Positions 9,091-18,425 of a stretch of DNA of 51,710 nucleotides are shown here, piece after piece. This DNA comes from Chloroflexota bacterium (GTDB lineage: Bacteria; Chloroflexota; Anaerolineae; Anaerolineales; E44-bin32), in assembly GCA_022561215.1 (NCBI GenBank), contig JADFRQ010000002.1:69594-121303 (forward strand), written 5' to 3'. The notes under the pieces were generated by a model, which worked only from the letters and a program-made list of their open reading frames with translations, searched no databases and was not told where the DNA came from. Both the position numbers and the translations under genes were made by a program. Position 1 is the stretch's first letter. Every line of letters starts with the position of its first letter.

Positions 9091-9444
9091 CATGCAAGAG
9101 ATTCATTTCGCGGGTAGAAGCGGCCCAAACTCGTTGTGGCCGTGTGGTGTGGCATCATAAGGGAACCTCATGCTCGGTTGGCAACGTTCCGCCTTTTACA
9201 GCAGTCGCTTTGCAACCGTAGGCATGCTGGCCTCTGCCAACTGCACTCCTGAGTCACCACGACCTCACCGATCAATGAGGAGGAGAAATTTGAATTGGGA
9301 GCGATGGCATCATAGTGTTGGCGAAAGGAGCGACCCTCGATTTCCCGACATGCGCCTGGCTTGCACTTAGGTTAATTGTCGATCAACGGCTATCTGTTCC
9401 AAACCATTGGCTGAGCGCTCATCATTGCTGAGTTGGTCATGTTG
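9091..9444. other. Intergenic, no convincing gene
   Basis: The stretch contains a GAGGAGGAG near 9280 that resembles a ribosome binding site, but no plausible coding frame follows it. I see no recognisable RNA gene. Confidence 0.5.
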
Positions 9445-9621
9445 TCAATCGGGCAAGAAGCCGTAGGCCATCAGCAGTCCAAGGTTACTTCCTACAAAAC
9501 CCAGCACTGCGATCCACAGAATAATCTGACCTGCAAGAGCTCCCACCAATACGCCAATCACTACTCCAGCGAGAGATGAAACGAGCACTGCGATAAAAAC
9601 CGTATTCCATCCTTTGGGCAT
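9445..9621 (-). CDS. Small two-helix membrane protein
   Basis: A 58-residue protein with two hydrophobic segments (about residues 8-30 and 33-54), rich in Gly, Val and Leu with small-residue spacing (VVIGVLVGALAG). The ATG at 9621 is preceded by GGAGG at a 5-6 nt spacing, which argues strongly for translation. A TTG four codons upstream is part of the same frame but sits on the ribosome binding site. No family is recognised and no partner gene is adjacent. Confidence 0.65.
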   Translation of the reverse strand: MPKGWNTVFIAVLVSSLAGVVIGVLVGALAGQIILWIAVLGFVGSNLGLLMAYGFLPD

Positions 9622-9720
9622 TCTTACCTCCAAAAAGGAATTTTAGAACCTGGATTGAGCTAGGTCAAGAATAGCTTAAGCAGCGCGTTGCCTCACGCAT
9701 CAATTGGGATCGGCCTCACG

Positions 9721-10605
9721 CTACATTATTTCGAAAATCCGGGGAAGCTCGTCAAAAGCGTGCGCCATGTTTACTCCATGCCAGGTGATCAGACGGCCAT
9801 CAATCAACACAATATTTCCGTTTTGCGCCGCCGGCGTCGTTGACAGCAGATCGCTGATCCTCTTCACATCCTTTTCTCGGAAGGTATACGGCTCACTGGG
9901 CAGAATGACAATCTCAGGGTTTGATTGTACGACCTCTTCCATTGATACGCGCGGATAACGTGTATCCCTTTCCTTATCCATTTTCGGCGTTGTCTTTCCA
10001 AGATCAGCCGAAAGTGGATATTTTCGTTCTCGCTCAGCAAATGCATTTACGCCACCACAGAGACTTAATATGTCATGGGCGAATGTTTGATCGTTGAACG
10101 TCATCCACCAAGTTTGTTTATTATCCTCCCAAATCGGGCAGAAAAACTTTGGTGCCGTCTCGCCGAGATTGGCCAATCTCATCCAATCGTATGTCTTTTC
10201 CAATAGTTCGAGGATTGCTAAGGCATTTTGTTTTAGGCCAAAAATTCGCCCCAATATCCTTAAATCTACAATCGCCGCGTCAATCGATTTTGGAAACGTC
10301 AACCAGATTTTTAGACCCGCTTCAGCCAACATGTCAATTTGCGCGCGATCATTTTCTTCTTGATTGGCGATGACCAAATCTGGGGAAAGATTCTTAATTA
10401 AATCCGGGTCCGGATTTTTTGTTCCTCCAACCCTGCGCGGCTCGGATTCGGAAGGATCAGGGGAGGGGCAATAATCCGTGATCCCAACTACTTTCGAGGA
10501 TAAGCCCAGTGCGAACAGGCTATCGGATACTGAAGGAACCAGACTAACAACCCGCTCAGGTAGCGCCTCAAATTCGTCAATCACGTTTTGCGATGTATAG
10601 ATCAT
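9721..10605 (-). CDS. BtuF-like helical-backbone metal-chelate binding protein
   Basis: A 294-residue protein of the BtuF/FhuD class. Family motifs are RVVSLVPSVSDSLFALGL near residue 20, VVGITDYCP, VGGTKNPDPDLIKNLSPDLVIANQEEN, and EVVQSNPEIVILPSEPY in the C-lobe. Such proteins bind cobalamin or ferric chelates for ABC import, but no signal peptide or lipobox is visible and no permease or ATPase is nearby, so it may be cytoplasmic or use an unseen export route. The ATG at 10605 overlaps the preceding stop (ATGA) and has GGGGAG upstream. Its function is probably tied to the frameshifted upstream gene. Confidence 0.8.
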   Translation of the reverse strand: MIYTSQNVIDEFEALPERVVSLVPSVSDSLFALGLSSKVVGITDYCPSPDPSESEPRRVGGTKNPDPDLIKNLSPDLVIANQEENDRAQIDMLAEAGLKIWLTFPKSIDAAIVDLRILGRIFGLKQNALAILELLEKTYDWMRLANLGETAPKFFCPIWEDNKQTWWMTFNDQTFAHDILSLCGGVNAFAERERKYPLSADLGKTTPKMDKERDTRYPRVSMEEVVQSNPEIVILPSEPYTFREKDVKRISDLLSTTPAAQNGNIVLIDGRLITWHGVNMAHAFDELPRIFEIM

Positions 10606-11266
10606 CCCCAATCACTCCCCAGCACTACGGTTGGTGCAGCACCACCCCATACCTCAACCTGACCATGCGGCCCGAAAGCAAAGAGTCTCCCCTTCGCAAG
10701 CCCCAGGGCGTAGGCGGCCTCCCATTTTGCCAACAGTTCGCGAACGGAATTCGATTCGGCAGGATCGTTAATCCAGGGAAGTACAATAGCCCCAGGCAGC
10801 CAATCTAAACCCGGAATAGGTTGAGCAGATAAATCATCAACTGCCCACGATCCAAGTGCCGATGCTGCGCCGCCTGCGGAAAAAAGCAGAGCCCCGTCAC
10901 AGATTGCATTATTGATCGATGATCCAAGCATTTCAATTTCAAGGGAAGCAATCCAGGTTTTTGCATCACCCCCCCCCATAAAAGTATCAGGCCCGGCGAG
11001 GCGTGCTGCACGAGGCTTGCATCCGCCAGATCTACCGTCTCCACTTGGCTATCAAGAATTATCTCCAAATCATCAATTAGCGCCGAAGAAATGTGATTAT
11101 CTACTGTTTTTGGCGTGATATGCATGGGTGTATTCGATAGATTAATACGGCGGATAAAATGGTCGGCCAGGAGAGAACACTCGCCTCCAACTGCAGGCAG
11201 TTCATCAACAATCACCAGCCATCCATCACCTGGCAAATGTTTGAATACATCTCCCGCCCCATTCAT
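10602..11266 (-). pseudogene. Type 1 glutamine amidotransferase-like protein, frameshifted at a 9-G run
   Basis: Two overlapping frames together make one protein of about 220 residues. The first, from the ATG at 11266, reads GDGWLVIVDELPAVGGECSL and reaches LILLW. The second resumes at GGGDAKTWIASLE and continues through LLFSAGGAASALGSWAVDD to the stop at 10602. The switch falls on a run of nine G (minus strand; C at 10969-10977). One extra G would restore a single frame. The fold resembles peptidase-E/cyanophycinase-like amidotransferase-like proteins; this is a tentative match. The run may be a sequencing artefact, a real lesion, or a slippage site. A restart at the ATG touching the run is also possible. 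It couples to the BtuF-like gene by an ATGA overlap. Confidence 0.6.
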
Positions 11267-11603
11267 TGGAATTCAGACAACCATTTGGTCGTGTGTTATC
11301 GTTCTTCGGATTTCCAGCATAACAAACGCGAGTGATTCGCCTACTATTGCGCGGATCGGCAGGGAATGCCTCCCAAAAATCCACTTATCCCCACGAATTC
11401 CATCTGTACCCGATAACCGTCCAGTCGATATCACTTAAACAAACGAAACCTAATCGATGAGGCATCCTGGATTGCAGTTATCATTATCGAGAATTCGCAG
11501 GATAAAATTCGTCTCGGCATTCGTGCTCGGTCTCAATGTACATTGACTGCAAGCTCCGCGCGTATCCCCAGTGGAGAAGAAATTTTTTAATGGTTTGTTG
11601 AAT
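11267..11603. other. Intergenic, no convincing gene
   Basis: Between the PSP1 gene end and the amidotransferase-like start. A minus-strand frame at 11644-11450 overlaps the PSP1 end and has no recognisable motif or ribosome binding site. No promoter could be placed with confidence. Confidence 0.5.
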
Positions 11604-12515
11604 TCAGAATGATTTTTTTCCACAGTCGCAGCCACCGCTATCATGGCGATCGCATGGACCTTTGGCTTTTTCCTCGAGCGCTTTTAACTCTGCATAGGGC
11701 TGAATTTCATGTTTCAGAAATTCGATCCGCTTCCCATCTGGCATATGCACAAGGACAGCATTCTTAAGCGGGAAAACGTTTATAACTTTACCTTCACCCA
11801 GAGGAGTCAGCACTTTCTTATTCTTCTTGGGAAGATTCTTGCGCGCTTCAACATATTGCTCATATTCGAAGATCAGGCAACATCGGAGCCGACCACACAT
11901 TCCCGTAATCTCTTGAGGATTAAGTGAAATCCCCTGAGCCTTGGCCATGCGGATCGAAATTGGGCTAAACTCCGTCAGGAAACGCGAGCAGCAGCGTTCC
12001 TCAATCCCACATGCTCCCATGCCTCCAATGATCTTGGCCACGTCTCGCGGCCCGATTGGCCGAAATTCTACCTTTGCCTTTAGGTGTGAGCGGCGCATCG
12101 CAGTTTGAAGTGAGGAAATATTAATTTTCTCATCCCCTTCCTCCGAATACAGAAATCGAAGACGGGTGCCGTCGTAAGAGAATTCTGCTTTGGCAATTTT
12201 AATTCCCTGCAATCCGAGCTCGGATGCTTTGGCGCGGCAGTTGATCATTGCTTCTATTTCTCTGTTTTGCCACATGCGGCTCATGACCAGGTCTTTTGGC
12301 GTCGCGCGATACTCGATGGTTTTCATTTTTCTTTTCGAGGTTCCATTTTTTTTCGGAAAGCTGACCACCTGGCCCATTTCCTTTCCGCGATTTGTGGCAA
12401 CAATTACGTAATCACCTGTCTTGACATCTTCTTTTTGGGGAACCCTAAAATGATATAACTTTCCCAAATAATGAAAACGAATCCCAATGACTCGCTGCTC
12501 CGTTTGTACAGCCAT
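11604..12515 (-). CDS. PSP1-domain protein (RicT/YaaT-like)
   Basis: A 303-residue protein with the PSP1 C-terminal domain. Signature parts are VGIRF-like start (VIGIRFHYLGK), EFSYDGTRLRFLYS, RRSHLKAKVEFRPIGPRD, then GGMGACGIEERCCSRFL and MCGRLRCCLIFEYE, which carry the conserved cysteines. In Bacillus the homologue RicT belongs to the RicAFT complex that holds Fe-S clusters and acts in RNA processing and sporulation; here sporulation is not implied. The C-terminus adds a His/Cys-rich tail (CDRHDSGGCDCG) that could bind metal. The ATG at 12515 is chosen because GAGGTG is 7 nt upstream; one at 12521 is too close to it. Confidence 0.88.
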   Translation of the reverse strand: MAVQTEQRVIGIRFHYLGKLYHFRVPQKEDVKTGDYVIVATNRGKEMGQVVSFPKKNGTSKRKMKTIEYRATPKDLVMSRMWQNREIEAMINCRAKASELGLQGIKIAKAEFSYDGTRLRFLYSEEGDEKINISSLQTAMRRSHLKAKVEFRPIGPRDVAKIIGGMGACGIEERCCSRFLTEFSPISIRMAKAQGISLNPQEITGMCGRLRCCLIFEYEQYVEARKNLPKKNKKVLTPLGEGKVINVFPLKNAVLVHMPDGKRIEFLKHEIQPYAELKALEEKAKGPCDRHDSGGCDCGKKSF

Positions 12516-12682
12516 CACCATTCACCTCGACTCAGATCAGCATTTTTCTATCGAACTCAATGCTTGATCATAACCTAAAGACACTATCACTGCAAAATGA
12601 TAGTTTTCCATCCCTCCAAGCCCGCACCTTCCGCTTTGAGGGTATTTTTCCATTCGATCGATTTAATACGTGAAGAACCCCG

Positions 12683-12718
12683 AAACTGGTTGCGAGCCAT
12701 GCCGTTGCGGCAACCGGA
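12683..12718 (-). terminator. Hairpin downstream of mrp
   Basis: On the minus strand CCGGTTGC pairs with GCAACCAG (one mismatch) around a nested GC-rich core, followed by TTTCGG. It lies just downstream of mrp, but the T tract is poor. Confidence 0.3.
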
Positions 12719-12748
12719 TTATGGATTTATTCTGTATTTTCTTCCAAG

Positions 12749-13552
12749 TTAGTCAATCATCTCGATCGATACGAAGCTTGATCCCTTTTCCTCGAGTTCC
12801 GCAATCTTCGTCGCCAACGTTTCAGCGATGGAAACCATTACCTGAGCAACCTCCGAATCGGGATGGGATAGCACAACCGGTATCCCCGAATCCCCTCCTA
12901 CTCGAACGATGGGATCAAGAGGGATTTCACCAATCAGTGGAATTTGAGTATCTTCAGCTAGAGATTTACCGCCGCCGGTGCCAAAAATGTCCATTTGTGT
13001 TCCGTCATCAAGCTTCAAAGAGCCCATATTCTCCACAATTCCAAGAATAGGGACTTCCATTGTCCGAAACATTTCTAATCCTCGCCGCGCATCTTCCACA
13101 GACACCTTTTGCGGCAGCGTAACTATAATTCCGCCCGCAAGAGGCATCGATTGGGCCAGGCTTAGTTGAACATCGCCAGTACCGGGGGGCAAATCAACGA
13201 TCAAATAATCCAATTCTCCCCACTCGACGTCTTGGATAAATTGTTGAATCGCCTTATGCAGCATAGGACCACGCCAGATTAGCGGCTGATCTTCCGGAAC
13301 CATAAATCCTATGGATATGACTTTTACACCATGCGCTTTTGGGGGAATTAGTTTTTGGTTGGGGGTGAAAGACATTTTGCGAATCCCCATCATCGTCGGC
13401 ACATTCGGCCCATAGATATCTGCATCCAGCAGGCCAACTCGCGATCCGGCCTGGGAAAGTGCAACAGCAATATTCACGGCAACTGTGCTCTTGCCTACGC
13501 CACCTTTTCCTGAAGCAACTGCAATTGCGTTGCGAATTGGGTTTTGACTCAT
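12749..13552 (-). CDS. mrp: Mrp/NBP35-family Fe-S carrier ATPase
   Basis: A 267-residue deviant Walker-A P-loop protein. GKGGVGKST is at residues 15-23, [14 protein letters not shown] near 43-56, and [13 protein letters not shown] near 116-128. Mrp/ApbC proteins transfer Fe-S clusters to target apoproteins. This copy lacks the N-terminal DUF59 domain found in many Mrp proteins, and the usual CxxC pair is not evident in the C-terminal part, so its cluster-binding mode is uncertain. It lies next to the nuo operon and ErpA-type gene, consistent with Fe-S enzyme assembly, though that link is inferred from proximity. Confidence 0.9.
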   Translation of the reverse strand: MSQNPIRNAIAVASGKGGVGKSTVAVNIAVALSQAGSRVGLLDADIYGPNVPTMMGIRKMSFTPNQKLIPPKAHGVKVISIGFMVPEDQPLIWRGPMLHKAIQQFIQDVEWGELDYLIVDLPPGTGDVQLSLAQSMPLAGGIIVTLPQKVSVEDARRGLEMFRTMEVPILGIVENMGSLKLDDGTQMDIFGTGGGKSLAEDTQIPLIGEIPLDPIVRVGGDSGIPVVLSHPDSEVAQVMVSIAETLATKIAELEEKGSSFVSIEMID

Positions 13553-13805
13553 ACTCTCAATTTACCATCAAAATTCACGTTTGCCGAGTGTCTATTTATG
13601 AATTGCATACCAAAACCGTATCTTAATTCAGGAGAAAGTTGTTGCGAAAAAAACGATGGATTAACTATGGGATGATTCGTGCAGCGGATTACGAACCACG
13701 GAAAGGTATGAATCGCGCACGGAAAAATTGGTTTGTCGAAACGATTCCGATACCAGGGTACTCAAAAAAGCCACAACACTCTCAGGAGAAAAATAGTCGC
13801 TCATG

Positions 13806-14168
13806 TTAAACCGCTAGCGTGATGAGCTCCTCCAATGGTTGTGATTTTTCATCCACCTTAGTAAATCTACAGACATCACCCTTTGCCTGCTCAAAGCTGT
13901 AGAGCAGGTCATCGTCATTTCCCTTAAAACGCTTGATCATTTGTGAGGCACAGATTGTACAACCGCGAATTGCTCGATAGGATCCAGTATGACAGGTCAG
14001 ACAGCCATTGAGGCGGATAAGCAGAAGGCTAAACGCGAGCTGATTGGTTGAAGCATCCTTTTCCTTCATCACCTTGCTCACCAATTTGCGCCATTTTCCG
14101 CCGCGCAAATCCCTTAAGTTGGGCGCGACGCGCATTGGGAAAAGGATTTCAGTGTCGCTGTGATACAC
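13806..14168 (-). CDS. Conserved Cys-rich small protein of the nuo operon
   Basis: A 120-residue soluble protein starting at GTG 14168 with AAGGAG 7 nt upstream. It contains two Cys pairs, CLTC at about 56-59 and CTIC near 71-74 (GCTICASQMIKRFKG), which could bind a metal or cluster. No named family is recognised, but the even spacing and position directly after nuoI (32 nt) suggest a real operon member. It could be an assembly factor or accessory subunit; that is inference. Confidence 0.7.
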   Translation of the reverse strand: MYHSDTEILFPMRVAPNLRDLRGGKWRKLVSKVMKEKDASTNQLAFSLLLIRLNGCLTCHTGSYRAIRGCTICASQMIKRFKGNDDDLLYSFEQAKGDVCRFTKVDEKSQPLEELITLAV

Positions 14169-14200
14169 ACGAACTCCTTAATTACGTTTGTTGAAAAATA

Positions 14201-14830
14201 TTAGGATGCGGCTTTCTTTGCTTCGCGTTCTTTCTTCTTCGCGGCCTTCGCAGCCTCTTTCGCCACGCGTGCTTCCTCTTCCCTGCGGAAATTTTTTGGT
14301 TGAATAGATGAGTAGTAAGAGACAGGTTTTGAAAGTTGTTCTTTATTGAGAATATGATGTTCCATACGCTCATAGGAAGCAATCTCAAAAACATGATCCA
14401 TTTTTATCGCGTCAAAGGGACAATACTCTGCACACAATCCGCAGCTCATACAGATATCGATATCAATGAAAAATTCGGTGGGCGCAGGGATGGGACGTCC
14501 GGTTTCAGGATCATTTGAACGCACAATCCAGATGCATTGCGGCGGGCATATTTTAGGACAAATACCACAGGATGTACATCGATCCTCGATACTCCCATCG
14601 TCTTTCTCCTCATAGAGGATAAAGGGTAAGTACCGAAAATTCTCAGGGATGATCAGTTTTTCTTCGGGGTATTGAACGGTAAAAATGCCGGTTGCTTTCG
14701 GACCCTGACGGACAGCGTAAGCCTCTTCGTTGTAATAGCGTTTTCCGAGCCAGCGAAAATCGTCGACGTATGTCTCGACAAAATGTTTTAGGGTAACGCC
14801 CAATCCCTTAAGGATCCCGATACCGTACAT
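14201..14830 (-). CDS. nuoI: NADH-quinone oxidoreductase subunit I (two 4Fe-4S ferredoxin)
   Basis: A 209-residue subunit of the hydrophilic arm of complex I that carries clusters N6a and N6b. Two motifs are complete: CTSCGICPKICPP and CMSCGLCAEYCPF. The segment between them is longer than usual and the C-terminus ends in a lysine- and alanine-rich tail (AKEAAKAAKKKEREAKK) that is probably disordered or coiled. The GTG at 14848 gives a longer form; I choose the ATG at 14830 because GGAG is 7 nt upstream. It follows nuoCD by 46 nt. Confidence 0.92.
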   Translation of the reverse strand: MYGIGILKGLGVTLKHFVETYVDDFRWLGKRYYNEEAYAVRQGPKATGIFTVQYPEEKLIIPENFRYLPFILYEEKDDGSIEDRCTSCGICPKICPPQCIWIVRSNDPETGRPIPAPTEFFIDIDICMSCGLCAEYCPFDAIKMDHVFEIASYERMEHHILNKEQLSKPVSYYSSIQPKNFRREEEARVAKEAAKAAKKKEREAKKAAS

Positions 14831-14876
14831 CCTATGCTCCGTTTCCACCTTTGGCGCGTATCATTCAATTCACCTG

Positions 14877-16643
14877 TTAACGATCCGTCTCACCCAAAAC
14901 AATGTCGATCGAGCCGAGTATGGCAACTACATCGGCAACCTTTTCGCCCTTACACATCTTTCCCAGAGCTGTAAGGTTAATAAAGGATGGCGCACGAATA
15001 TGATAGCGCCATGGATTGGGCTTGCCATTCGAAACGACGTAAAACCCCAATTCTCCCTTTGGATTTTCAACTCTTCCGTAGGCTTCTCCCGCTGGAACCC
15101 GCACTTGATACAATGCTTTCCCGGTTTGGATTTCTCCTTCAGGGATATCGCGCACGACCTGATGCAGAATCCTCAAACTTTGGCGGATTTCCTCCATTCG
15201 CACCAAATAGCGATCATACACATCGCCGTTGTATCGCACCACTACATCAAATTCAAAACGCTCATATATCGAGTAGGGATCGGCACGACGCACATCATAA
15301 GACACGCCTGAAGCGCGTAACACTGGCCCCGCGGCAGAATACGCGATGGCGTCTTCCTTGGACAGTACGCCGACACCAATGCAGCGTGAGCGCAAAATTT
15401 CATTTTCTGTGAGGTAGGTATCCAGTTCATCGATCTTGCGCGGCAGCCGTTCATTGACCAACTCTCGCACAGTCTCTAGGATGCCATCAGGCAAATCCCT
15501 CGAAATTCCCCCAAAACGAAGATAGTTGCACATCATTCGAGAACCAGCCGTGGCTTCAAAAATGTCGAGGATTAATTCGCGCTCATTGATGGCATACAAT
15601 GCCGGCGTGAAAAATGCCCCTAAATCATTAAGCAAAAATCCGATCGACCATAAGTGACTAACAATGCGCGTCAACTCGACCATCATCACCCGGATATACT
15701 CTGTCCGTTCTGGGGGCTTTATGCCCATAAGTGACTCGACAGCTAGTGCATAGCCCAAGTTGTTGCTCATCGAACTGATGTAATCCAAGCGATCGGTATA
15801 GGGCATATTCATGATATAGGTGTTGCGTTCACCGATCTTTTCATGATTGCGATGCAAATAACCCATCTCAGGATAAAGGTCGACAACAGTTTCACCATCC
15901 AAGCGGGCGACCATGCGGAACACACCATGGGTGGAAGGATGCTGTGGGCCCAGATTAACCACAATCTGGTCCGTATGCATCGCGCTGCCATTCGAGCCGT
16001 TATCTCCAGCTTCTGAATCCATGTCTTCCTTGAAAGTTGTCTGTTCTTCAGGAGTCCATTTTTGAGGGTCAAATCCAAGCGGGTATTTCACGTTTTTCCC
16101 CATTGGGACCTCATCCTCTATGCGATAGACGCCGCCTTCGGGCCATCGATTCTTGTAAGGTTTCTTTTCTTCTTCAAAGAATGGTTCTTTCCAGTCCTTG
16201 CGCAGAGGATGACCTTCAAAACCTTCCCACATCAATATGCGGGTTAGATTTGGATGCCCTGAGAAACGGATTCCTAACAAATCCCAAGCTTCCCGTTCTT
16301 GAAAATCCGATCCTGGAAAAACGGAAATTAGCGATGGAACCTCGGGTTTTTCTCGTGGGATCTGAACCTTGAATACAAGCGCTCCACCTCCTGAGGTTTT
16401 ATACGCATGGTAGACAACTTCCATCTTTTCCTCAGGGAAATAATCCACTCCCGTAACGGACGAGAGATAATCATAGCCGAGATCATCTCGAATTGAAGTA
16501 GCGAAATCAATGAGGTTTTCGACGGGTACAAGATAGCCTGTGTAACTCTTGCGATCATCCAAGGTGACAATATCGTGAAAACGATTGTCCATGGATTGGA
16601 TCGTTGCATCAAGCTCTTTAGGAACTTCTACATTTTCCGTCAT
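14877..16643 (-). CDS. nuoCD: NADH-quinone oxidoreductase fused subunits C and D
   Basis: A 588-residue fusion. The NuoC part (about residues 1-200) has the subunit C signature around [19 protein letters not shown] and [16 protein letters not shown] charged linker (about 200-225) leads to NuoD, with [23 protein letters not shown] and the quinone-site region of the NiFe-hydrogenase-like 49-kDa fold, ending IVLGETDR. The frame extends to 16727, but the ATG at 16643 has AAGGAA upstream and gives the usual N-terminus. Both halves look intact. NuoCD fusion is known in other bacteria. It starts 28 nt after nuoB. Confidence 0.95.
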   Translation of the reverse strand: MTENVEVPKELDATIQSMDNRFHDIVTLDDRKSYTGYLVPVENLIDFATSIRDDLGYDYLSSVTGVDYFPEEKMEVVYHAYKTSGGGALVFKVQIPREKPEVPSLISVFPGSDFQEREAWDLLGIRFSGHPNLTRILMWEGFEGHPLRKDWKEPFFEEEKKPYKNRWPEGGVYRIEDEVPMGKNVKYPLGFDPQKWTPEEQTTFKEDMDSEAGDNGSNGSAMHTDQIVVNLGPQHPSTHGVFRMVARLDGETVVDLYPEMGYLHRNHEKIGERNTYIMNMPYTDRLDYISSMSNNLGYALAVESLMGIKPPERTEYIRVMMVELTRIVSHLWSIGFLLNDLGAFFTPALYAINERELILDIFEATAGSRMMCNYLRFGGISRDLPDGILETVRELVNERLPRKIDELDTYLTENEILRSRCIGVGVLSKEDAIAYSAAGPVLRASGVSYDVRRADPYSIYERFEFDVVVRYNGDVYDRYLVRMEEIRQSLRILHQVVRDIPEGEIQTGKALYQVRVPAGEAYGRVENPKGELGFYVVSNGKPNPWRYHIRAPSFINLTALGKMCKGEKVADVVAILGSIDIVLGETDR

Positions 16644-16671
16644 TTTTTCCTTATCTCGACCGTAATCAATA

Positions 16672-17307
16672 TTAGGCTTCGGCGGTGGACTCTTCTTGCA
16701 CAGGGGGGAGATTTCTAATCTTTTCATAGTCTCGGGGATCGATAAGATCAGGGCCCAAAATTGGAATGGGTATTGCTGGAATTGCTTCTTTGCGGTACCA
16801 ATTGACCTTTAATATGGATTGTTTGTCGATTTTCTTTTGGAGCGTGATCAGGCCATGCAACAACGCCTGCGGCGTTGGCGGACATCCGGGGGTGTATACA
16901 TCCACCGGAATGAACTTGTCCACGCCAGCGACAACGTTATAACCCTCTTTGAATGGCCCCCCACCAGATGCGCAAGCACCCATTGCAAGGACATACTTCG
17001 GCTCGGGCATTTGATTATAGAGGCGCACGATCACAGGTATCATTTTCTTTGTCACCGTCCCTGAGACGATCATCAGATCTGCCTGCCGAGGACTGGGCCG
17101 CATGACCTCCATTCCAAAGCGCGAGAGGTCGTACCTGCTCGCCGCAGTTGCGATCATTTCGATTGCGCAGCAAGCCAACCCGAACATCATCGGCCAAATT
17201 GATGATCTTCGCCCCCAATTGTAGATTTTGTCTAGCGTGGTGATGGCAATACTTCCTGCAAGCTCGTCGGGGATCGGAATATCTGGATTATTGAGTCCTT
17301 CCGTCAT
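16672..17307 (-). CDS. nuoB: NADH-quinone oxidoreductase subunit B (cluster N2)
   Basis: A 211-residue Fe-S subunit of complex I. The four N2 ligands are visible: adjacent cysteines in GLACCAIEM, one in [11 protein letters not shown], and one in [12 protein letters not shown]. It is the first gene of the operon; no nuoA precedes it, where nuoA normally lies. The C-terminal ~40 residues are variable. Together with nuoCD and nuoI it makes the quinone-proximal part of the enzyme. Confidence 0.95.
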   Translation of the reverse strand: MTEGLNNPDIPIPDELAGSIAITTLDKIYNWGRRSSIWPMMFGLACCAIEMIATAASRYDLSRFGMEVMRPSPRQADLMIVSGTVTKKMIPVIVRLYNQMPEPKYVLAMGACASGGGPFKEGYNVVAGVDKFIPVDVYTPGCPPTPQALLHGLITLQKKIDKQSILKVNWYRKEAIPAIPIPILGPDLIDPRDYEKIRNLPPVQEESTAEA

Positions 17308-17425
17308 CCGAGGTTTCCTTCCTCATCATCCACCTTGGACACTTGGGTATTCAAGAGCACAAGGAGGGTAGAAGATATGTCTAACGAATGGGTACCGTGA
17401 ATGTGATCACAATCCCATCTTCTCT

Positions 17426-17462
17426 ATTATACTATTGCAAAACCTGATTAAGCAGGTTGCAA
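17426..17462 (-). promoter_or_regulatory. nuo operon promoter with overlapping dyad
   Basis: TATAAT at 17431-17426 on the minus strand is about 120 nt before nuoB. Just upstream, at 17435-17462, TTGCAA-AA-CCTG and CAGG-TTGCAA form an inverted repeat (6-nt centre, two-base bulge) over the -35 position. The poor -35 suggests activator or repressor control. Confidence 0.5.
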
Positions 17463-17610
17463 AGATCAACTCAGGGGAAGTTGGCATACGTTCGATCGCG
17501 ATAGGGGGTCCTGGGCGCACGCGCATCCTTCTCGCGAAATAGGACCTGTCGCTGACCAGGCCCTACCCAAAATTATACGGTTGCCGCAGGAGAAGTCAAG
17601 GAATCGCAGT

Positions 17611-17639
17611 TTGACACTGATCTTCAACTCTGATACACT
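17611..17639 (+). promoter_or_regulatory. Promoter of the ErpA-type gene
   Basis: Perfect TTGACA (17611-17616), 17-bp spacer, TACACT (17634-17639), with start near 17646 and the ATG at 17686. The region between nuoB and this gene (17308-17685) holds only these two divergent promoters. Confidence 0.65.
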
Positions 17640-17685
17640 TTGATCTAATTAACAAAGAAAATTCATAATAAAAGGATTGGTATCT

Positions 17686-18090
17686 ATGGAACTTGACGTT
17701 TTAAATCCGACTATCGTCACTGGGATTCACCTTACCGAAGCGGCCGCTTCACGCGTAAAAAACCTGATTGCAGAGCGAAACTTGGAAGGTTATGCCTTGC
17801 GCATTTACGTTTCTGGGGGTGGATGTTCAGGATATCAATATGGGATGGGGCTAGATGATAATATGCGCGAGGATGACCTGCGCTTCGATTTTAACGGTAT
17901 CCAGGTAATTGTCGATCCTCAATCGATGGACTACATGCAAGGCGCAACTGTCGATTATGTCAACGATTTAATGGGTGGCGGGTTTAAAGTAGAAAACCCT
18001 CAAGCTGTTGCCAGTTGTGGTTGCGGTCATTCCTTCAAAACCGCCGAAGAAGCCGCCCCCGAAAGTGCCAGCTCAGGAGCTTGCTGCTAA
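17686..18090 (+). CDS. erpA: ErpA/IscA-type Fe-S cluster carrier
   Basis: A 134-residue A-type carrier that delivers Fe-S clusters to apoproteins. The three ligands are Cys in GGGCSGYQY and the pair CGCG near the end (SCGCGHSF). The C-terminus continues past CGCG with a short tail (AAPESASSGACC) ending in two extra cysteines, which is unusual for the family. ATG 17686 is preceded by AAAGGA; a TTG three codons upstream is less likely. It is divergent from the nuo operon, whose subunits need Fe-S clusters. ErpA and IscA cannot be told apart with certainty here. Confidence 0.85.
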   Translation: MELDVLNPTIVTGIHLTEAAASRVKNLIAERNLEGYALRIYVSGGGCSGYQYGMGLDDNMREDDLRFDFNGIQVIVDPQSMDYMQGATVDYVNDLMGGGFKVENPQAVASCGCGHSFKTAEEAAPESASSGACC

Positions 18091-18120
18091 CGAAACGCCC
18101 AAAATCAAAAATAAAAGTGA

Positions 18121-18149
18121 AACAGGTCTCCATTGAGAGACCTGTTTTT
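18121..18149 (+). terminator. Rho-independent terminator after erpA
   Basis: AACAGGTCTC and GAGACCTGTT form a 10-bp perfect stem with a 6-nt loop, ending in five T. It is 30 nt after the erpA stop. Confidence 0.85.
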
Positions 18150-18281
18150 GTAATTCGACGCCGTCGCAAAACACAGCCTCCTCGATGGTCATTTGGTTTT
18201 GGAGAGCATGTTTCAAGAAATGTTGGTTAGGTGCTGAGGCTTTCGCGATTGCAGAGCAAATCTTCACTGCACACAGGATTT

Positions 18282-18325
18282 GCAGTGCACAAGCTCTGCT
18301 TGTGCACTGCGGAAGCAAAGCTTCC
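18282..18325. repeat. Two adjoining perfect inverted repeats
   Basis: GCAGTGCACAAGC-TCT-GCTTGTGCACTGC (18282-18310) is followed with no gap by GGAAGC-AAA-GCTTCC (18311-18325). Related half-sites (CACTGCA, TGCAGTG) occur just upstream. It lies downstream of both erpA and the minus-strand SH3b gene and has no T tract. Confidence 0.7.
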
Positions 18326-18425
18326 GAACACGATAAGGATAACCGGGCAACGAATACAATGATGGATTGAACCCGAGCTTTCAAAGCAACCGTATTTCAT
18401 TATAAAGTTCTACCTCACTAATACC

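Noticed and set aside
9170-9370. Plus-strand frame after the MFS gene with a GAGGAGGAG nearby
   Set aside because: The purine-rich site lies inside the frame, not before a start codon, and the text has no protein-like pattern.
11450-11644. Minus-strand frame with two Cys motifs after PSP1
   Set aside because: It overlaps the PSP1 end, lacks a ribosome binding site and resembles no family.
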